A DNA stretch of 16,616 nucleotides from JBDSTZ01 sp039927975 (GTDB taxonomy: Bacteria > Pseudomonadota > Gammaproteobacteria > Burkholderiales > Burkholderiaceae_D): positions 1 to 16,616 of the forward strand of contig JBDSTZ010000252.1 of NCBI GenBank assembly GCA_039927975.1. Direction: 5' to 3'. Positions within the stretch are counted from its first letter, which is position 1; every line of letters starts with the position of its first letter. Below, in pieces: positions 14,267 through 16,616 of this stretch. A program made the translations under genes and the position numbers. The notes beneath the pieces were generated by a model. That model was not told where the DNA came from. It was given only the letters and a program-made list of their open reading frames with translations, and made no database searches.

Positions 14267-16222
14267 ATGTTAGAGACAGTTTCGATTTTAAAGATATCCG
14301 CAGTGCTCATCATCGCCCTGCTCCTGTTCCTGGCCAGCCAGGTGGTGGTCTACATCGCCAACGAGAAAATCGGTATCGTGGAAAAGAAATGGTCGCGCCA
14401 CGGCTCGGTGCGCCACGGTTTCATCGCCCTGCACGGCGAGGCCGGCTTCCAGCCCGAGGTGCTGCGCGGCGGCTTCCACGTGTTCTTCCCCTTCCAGTAC
14501 CGGGTGCACCGGCACGACCTGGTCACCGTGCAGCAAGGCACCCTCGCCTACGTCTTCGCGCGCGACGGCCTGGCGATGGAGCCGACCCAGAACCTGGCTT
14601 GCAACAAGCACGCCAAGGACTTCACCGACGTGCGCGCCTTCCTGACCGACGGCGGCCAGAAGGGTCTGCAACGCAAGATCCTGCGCGAGGGGACCTACGC
14701 CATCAACCTGGCCCAGTTCGTCGTGCTCACGGCCGACAAGGTGTATGCGCTGCGCCTGCCCGGCGACGGCAATATCGACGGCGCCGGCGAGGCGGTCGGC
14801 AAGCTGGCTGAAACGCTCGACGAGGTGCGCCGGCGCGACGGCTTCGAGCCGCTGGTGATTCGCGCCGACAAGCTGGCCGTGATCACCACCCACGAAGGCC
14901 AGTCGCTGCCGGAAGGCACGATCGTCGCGCCGGTGGTCGGCGCCGACCCGGCCGACCCGGCCAGCTACCACCACGATTACCAGAATCCGGAAGTGTTCAT
15001 CGAAGCCGGCGGTTACAAGGGGCGTCAGCTGCAGGTGCTGGTCGAAGGCACTTACTATCTCAACGCCCGCTTCGCCTCGTATGAGATCGTCGACAAGACG
15101 GTGGTCGCGGTCGGCTTTGTCGGCGTGGTCGTGTCCTACACCGGCAAGACCGGCAACGATCTTACCGGCGAGGCCTACCGCCATGGCGAACTGGTCAGCA
15201 GCGACGAGAAAGGCGTGCTGGCCACGCCGCTGATGCCCGGCAAGTACGCGCTCAATCCCTACGCCAAGCGCGTCATCGACGTGCCGACCACTAACTTCAT
15301 CTTGAAGTGGCAGTCGGGCGCGGTCGGCTCGCACGAACTCGACAAGCACCTGAGCGAAGTCTCGCTGATCACCAAGGATGCCTTCGAGCCGGACCTGCCG
15401 CTGTCGGTGGTGGTCAATATCGACTACAAGATGGCGCCGCTGGTGATCCAGCGTTTCGGCGACATCCGCAAGCTGGTCGAGCAGACCCTCGACCCGATGG
15501 TGGCCGCCTACTTCAAGAACATTGGCCAGGGCAAGACGCTGATCGAGCTGCTGCAGGAACGATCCGATATCCAGGAGCGCGCCAAGGCCGAGATGCGCAA
15601 GAATTTCGAGGGCTACAACCTGACCTTGAACGAGGTGCTGATCGGCACCCCGCGCGCCAAGGATGGCGACACCCAAATCGAGGTGATCCTCAAGCAGCTG
15701 CGCGAGCGCCAGGTCTCGCGCGAGCAGCTTGAAACCTACAAGACCAAGGAAGTGGCGGCGGTGCAGGAGCGCATCTTGCGCGAAGCCGAGGCCAGGGCCA
15801 AGCAGCAGACCGCGATCACCGAGTCCGAGCTCGCCGTCAAGATCGCCGAGAACCAGGGTAGCGCGGCGGTGCAGAAGGCCACCAAGGCGGCCGAGGAAGC
15901 ACGCCAGAGCGCCAGTGGCGCGGCCGACGCCAAGCGCTCGCTGGCCGAGGCCGAAGCCTTCCAGATCCAGCGCGTCGGCCAGGCCCAGGCCACCGCCACC
16001 GAACTGAACGTAGCCGCGTATGGCGGCCCCGAGCTGCAATTCCAGCAGACCGTGCTGCTGCGCTTTGCCGAGGCGATCGAACGCGGCCGCATTGCGCTGG
16101 TGCCGTCGATTCAAGCGGGCGGCCAGGGCGGCGGTTCGGCGATCGATGCGTTCATGGGGCTGGCGGCGAGGGAGTTGCTGGCGAAGGGCCGCAGTGCGGA
16201 GACGGATGGCGGCACGCAGTAA
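14267..16222 (+). CDS. SPFH/band-7 (flotillin-like) membrane protein
   Basis: The product has 651 residues. ATG 14267 is chosen for its AAGGA site at 14257-14261 and because a transmembrane helix follows at once (residues 6-29, KISAVLIIALLLFLASQVVV); the frame is open further upstream but without coding character. The long extracytoplasmic or peripheral part contains an SPFH/band-7 region (about 270-480, with LPLSVVVNIDYKMAPLVIQRFGD and LLQERSDIQERAKAEMRKNFEGYNLTLNEVLIG). A heptad-rich coiled coil follows (about 485-585, RQVSREQLETYKTKEVAAVQ, then Ala/Glu/Lys-rich), and the C-terminus is glycine-rich. SPFH proteins oligomerise on membranes and organise microdomains or regulate proteases. A G-x-Y-x-(I/L)-N motif occurs three times, at 142-147, 261-266 and 325-330. 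It is transcribed divergently from the lyases. No NfeD-type partner gene follows. Confidence 0.85.
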   Translation: MLETVSILKISAVLIIALLLFLASQVVVYIANEKIGIVEKKWSRHGSVRHGFIALHGEAGFQPEVLRGGFHVFFPFQYRVHRHDLVTVQQGTLAYVFARDGLAMEPTQNLACNKHAKDFTDVRAFLTDGGQKGLQRKILREGTYAINLAQFVVLTADKVYALRLPGDGNIDGAGEAVGKLAETLDEVRRRDGFEPLVIRADKLAVITTHEGQSLPEGTIVAPVVGADPADPASYHHDYQNPEVFIEAGGYKGRQLQVLVEGTYYLNARFASYEIVDKTVVAVGFVGVVVSYTGKTGNDLTGEAYRHGELVSSDEKGVLATPLMPGKYALNPYAKRVIDVPTTNFILKWQSGAVGSHELDKHLSEVSLITKDAFEPDLPLSVVVNIDYKMAPLVIQRFGDIRKLVEQTLDPMVAAYFKNIGQGKTLIELLQERSDIQERAKAEMRKNFEGYNLTLNEVLIGTPRAKDGDTQIEVILKQLRERQVSREQLETYKTKEVAAVQERILREAEARAKQQTAITESELAVKIAENQGSAAVQKATKAAEEARQSASGAADAKRSLAEAEAFQIQRVGQAQATATELNVAAYGGPELQFQQTVLLRFAEAIERGRIALVPSIQAGGQGGGSAIDAFMGLAARELLAKGRSAETDGGTQ

Positions 16223-16308
16223 TCGGAGGGCGCGCTCAATGGCGACACCAATCGGCGCCGCGCGGCGTGCCGGCCGATGCCGCGATTGTTCCGGTACGCA
16301 CGCCCGCA

Positions 16309-16371
16309 GCGCCCGCAACAGCGCCCATTCACCTTGCAAGAAAGCGGTGAACCGGAAACGGTTGCGGGCGC
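16309..16371. other. Nested inverted repeat between convergent genes
   Basis: GCGCCCGCAAC (16309-16319) is an exact inverted copy of GTTGCGGGCGC (16361-16371). Between them lie TTCACC (16328-16333) and GGTGAA (16346-16351), also an inverted pair, around CTTGCAAG. The two stems are coaxial with symmetric internal loops of 8-9 bases. The element lies in the 159-base gap between the SPFH stop and the stop of the next minus-strand gene, and could end both transcripts. No T tract accompanies it. Confidence 0.6.
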
Positions 16372-16381
16372 AAGGCGCCGC

Positions 16382-16616
16382 TTACGGCACCGTCACCTCA
16401 TCGATATTGGCCAAGTCCTGCCCATTCGATTCGAAGCGCAGGACATTGCCCGTTCCCCCAGCAAGGGTGACCGTGACCGTCATGCTGGCCCAGTTGGTCC
16501 AGCCGCCGGTGGCGGGAAACGAGATCGCCTGCGCTACCCCGTTCACCTTGAGAACCCCGGCGCGCGCGGTGGCGCCACCGTTGGCGTAGCGGATGGTGAT
16601 GACCTTGGCGCCGCCC
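16382..16616 (-). CDS. C-terminal CBM6/CBM35-like carbohydrate-binding module of a truncated gene
   Basis: The gene enters from the right edge of the window; only the last 77 codons and a TAA stop (16384-16382) are visible. The peptide shows KVITIRYANGGATARAG, a central FPATGGWTNWASMTVTVTL and the ending NGQDLANIDEVTVP. The pattern of an ITIRYANGG strand, FPATG-W-T-W, and a final N-I-D strand is typical of CBM6/CBM35 beta-sandwich modules, which bind plant or uronate-containing polysaccharides and commonly sit at the C-terminus of secreted glycoside hydrolases or lyases. The catalytic part is outside the window. Same strand and a compatible function suggest it may belong to the lyase locus, although the SPFH gene lies between. 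Confidence 0.8.
   Translation of the reverse strand, partial: GGAKVITIRYANGGATARAGVLKVNGVAQAISFPATGGWTNWASMTVTVTLAGGTGNVLRFESNGQDLANIDEVTVP

Noticed and set aside
14288..16339. A 683-codon minus-strand frame opposite the SPFH gene
   Set aside because: It is the antisense of a clear SPFH/coiled-coil protein and shows no domain of its own.
16395..16408. A TCATCGATATTGG match to the operator inside the CBM-containing gene
   Set aside because: It matches only half of the palindrome and is explained by the conserved A-N-I-D-E coding motif near the gene end.

Overview
The window is GC-rich DNA from a betaproteobacterium, most likely an Oxalobacteraceae member of the Massilia/Duganella/Janthinobacterium type. 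The grounds are a tRNA-Ala(GGC) close to the E. coli sequence, a PEP-CTERM exosortase-sorted protein, a TonB-dependent receptor of the Xanthomonas/Caulobacter carbohydrate class, and the base composition. The genus is an inference.

Left part (1-3976). The window opens with the C-terminus of a hemerythrin-like protein followed by a strong intrinsic terminator. Next come an APP1/DUF2183 phosphatase-like protein, a short orphan FliD-like protein, and a minus-strand tRNA-Ala(GGC) with a near-consensus promoter. A secreted protein of unknown function (292 aa, minus strand) follows.

Central part (4065-13808). This is a minus-strand polysaccharide-utilisation locus. In transcription order it holds a Tat-type lipoprotein lyase (alginate-lyase fold + FnIII + LamG), its terminator, a large Sec-secreted lyase with Ig-like and discoidin-like modules, a PEP-CTERM protein whose ribosome binding site touches the lyase stop codon, and a TonB-dependent receptor with its own promoter and terminator. 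All three transcription units carry the same rare palindrome (core TTATCGATA, consensus about TGTTATCGATAACA) in the promoter region. It is single before the receptor and lyase 2, and doubled with exact 21-bp spacing before lyase 1. A further copy lies inside lyase 2. This looks like a LacI/GalR-type regulon whose regulator is outside the window. Together the genes suggest depolymerisation of an acidic (uronate-containing) polysaccharide at the cell surface and uptake of the oligosaccharides through the receptor. The exact polymer cannot be read from the sequence.

Right part (13704-16616). A 563-bp divergent intergenic region carries the lyase 2 operator, an eight-unit 11-bp tandem array and phased TTTACG repeats. 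It leads into a plus-strand SPFH/band-7 membrane protein. After a convergent gap with a nested inverted repeat comes the C-terminal CBM6/CBM35-like module of another minus-strand secreted protein, cut by the window edge, which may be one more polysaccharide enzyme.
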